Below, one piece after another: positions 5,428 through 6,468 of a stretch of 6,468 bases of DNA (positions are counted from its first letter, which is position 1; every line of letters begins with the position of its first letter). A model generated the notes under the pieces. The model had not been told where the DNA came from and did no database searches. It saw only the letters and a list, made by a program, of their open reading frames with translations. Both the position numbers and the translations under genes were made by a program. Source of the stretch: an uncultured Actinoplanes sp. (GTDB lineage: Bacteria > Actinomycetota > Actinomycetes > Mycobacteriales > Micromonosporaceae); assembly GCA_934667465.1 (NCBI GenBank), contig CAKUMG010000347.1:1-6468 (forward strand), in the 5' to 3' direction.

Positions 5428-6468
5428 CCACCCGCCTGGTCGTCATCGGCAACGGCATGGCCGGCGTGCGCACGGTCGAGGAGGTCCTCGCCCGCGGCGG
5501 TGACTTCGCCGTCACCGTGTTCGGCGACGAGCCGTACGGCAACTACAACCGGATCATGCTCTCCAACCTGCTCGCCGGGGTGGAGGACGAGAGCGGCATC
5601 TTCCTCAACGACCTCTCCTGGTACACCGCCAACGGCATCACGCTGCACACCGGCACCCGGGTCACCAAGATCGACAAAACTGCCAGGCAGGTGTACGCGG
5701 ACGACGGCACGGTGACGCCGTACGACAAGCTGATCATCGCCACCGGCAGCCGGGCCTTCGTGCCACCGATCCCCGGGCTGCACCGCCCCGGCCGCGGCTA
5801 CCACCAGGGCGTGTTCGCGTTCCGGACGCTCGACGACACCCGGGCGATGATGCGCTACGCCCGCGAGCACGAGCGCGCGGTCGTCATCGGCGGCGGGCTG
5901 CTCGGGCTCGAGGCCGCCCGCGGGCTGCAGAACCACCTGCGGCACGTCACGCTCGTACACGCGGCCGGGCACCTGATGAACGCGCAACTCGACGCGCAGG
6001 GCGGCGACACCCTGCGGCGCAGCGTCGAACAGCTCGGCATCGAGGTCGTCACCGGCGCGCAGACCACCGAGATCCTCGGCAAGCACGCCGTCGAGGGGGT
6101 CCGGCTCGCCGGCGGGCGCACGATTCCCTGCGACGTCGTGGTGGTCGCCGCGGGCATCCGGGCCAACGCCGAGGTCGGCGAGGCCAGCGGGCTGCCGGTC
6201 GGGCGCGGGATCGTCGTGGACGACCAGCTGCGGGTCCGCGGCGAGGACGACATCTACGCGGTGGGGGAGTGCGCGGAACACCGCGGCGCCACGTACGGGC
6301 TCGTCGCGCCGCTGTGGGACCAGGCGAAGGTCCTGGCCGGGCACCTCACCGGCAAGGAACCGCAGGCCGCGTACGAGGGCTCGCGGGTCGCCACCAAGCT
6401 CAAGGTCGCCGGGGTCGACGTGGCCGCCATGGGCGTCACGACCGCCGAGCGCGACGACGACGAGACGC
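5424..6468 (+). CDS. NirB-type NAD(P)H/FAD oxidoreductase, 3' truncated by window
   Basis: The frame is open from ATG 5424 to the right edge, giving 348 residues without a stop. It matches the N-terminal half of the NADH nitrite reductase large subunit NirB and its stand-alone relatives (pyridine nucleotide-disulfide oxidoreductase fold). The FAD-binding Rossmann motif is VVIGNGMAG (6-14). Next come the family segment PYGNYNRIMLSNLLAG (37-52), then IIATGSR (104-110). The NAD(P)H-binding Rossmann motif VVIGGGLLGLEAA lies at 153-165. The second FAD contact is DDIYAVGECAEHRG (275-288), followed by YGLVAPLWDQAKV (291-303). It overlaps nasA by 4 bases, so it is probably made in step with NasA. If the protein ends soon after the window, it is an electron-transfer partner of NasA. 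If it runs on to about 830-860 residues with siroheme/[4Fe-4S] cysteines, it is NirB itself. The chelatase upstream makes a siroheme enzyme in this locus likely. I leave the symbol empty because the visible half cannot separate these options. Confidence 0.92.
   Translation, partial: MTTRLVVIGNGMAGVRTVEEVLARGGDFAVTVFGDEPYGNYNRIMLSNLLAGVEDESGIFLNDLSWYTANGITLHTGTRVTKIDKTARQVYADDGTVTPYDKLIIATGSRAFVPPIPGLHRPGRGYHQGVFAFRTLDDTRAMMRYAREHERAVVIGGGLLGLEAARGLQNHLRHVTLVHAAGHLMNAQLDAQGGDTLRRSVEQLGIEVVTGAQTTEILGKHAVEGVRLAGGRTIPCDVVVVAAGIRANAEVGEASGLPVGRGIVVDDQLRVRGEDDIYAVGECAEHRGATYGLVAPLWDQAKVLAGHLTGKEPQAAYEGSRVATKLKVAGVDVAAMGVTTAERDDDET

Noticed and set aside
5040..6344. A 434-codon open frame on the minus strand opposite the nasA end and the NirB-like gene
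   Set aside because: It is a composition shadow. The plus strand carries FAD and NAD(P)H motifs in the correct order across the same bases.
1..6468. CRISPR arrays, tRNA or rRNA genes, insertion sequences
   Set aside because: No regularly spaced repeats, no cloverleaf-like segments and no transposase motifs were seen on either strand.

Overview
This is a high-GC stretch, most likely from an actinomycete. The evidence is extreme G/C at third codon positions, GTG starts, 4-bp ATGA gene overlaps, and a HemD/winged-helix regulator of the kind known from Streptomyces and Mycobacterium. All six supported genes lie on the + strand. The two outermost genes are cut by the window edges.

Left part (1-1375): the C-terminal portion of an Mrr-type restriction endonuclease (PD-(D/E)xK nuclease fold) ends at 336. 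It is visibly more AT-rich than the rest of the window. After 28 bases comes a 336-residue protein that I do not recognise. The two look like an accessory, possibly defence-related, unit next to a metabolic locus.

Spacer 1376-1507: a short non-coding stretch that probably carries the control region of the next operon. It contains GTGAC/GTCAC-type half sites but no convincing -35/-10 pair.

Right part (1508-6468): an assimilatory nitrate/nitrite cluster. Its order is nnaR (HemD-like domain fused to an OmpR/PhoB-type winged helix), a CbiX/SirB-type sirohydrochlorin chelatase overlapping it by 4 bp, a 69-bp gap, nasA (molybdopterin/[4Fe-4S] nitrate reductase), and a NirB-type NAD(P)H/FAD oxidoreductase overlapping nasA by 4 bp and running off the right edge. 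The inferred logic: NnaR controls nitrogen-oxide assimilation; the chelatase supplies siroheme for nitrite reductase; NasA reduces nitrate to nitrite; the flavoprotein either feeds electrons to NasA or is the N-terminal half of the NADH nitrite reductase NirB.

Nothing in the right part looks like a wholly new system. The least explained item is the 336-residue protein behind the Mrr nuclease. The most testable regulatory ideas are the possible tetrapyrrole sensing by NnaR and a GlnR-like AC-n9-AC element upstream of nasA.
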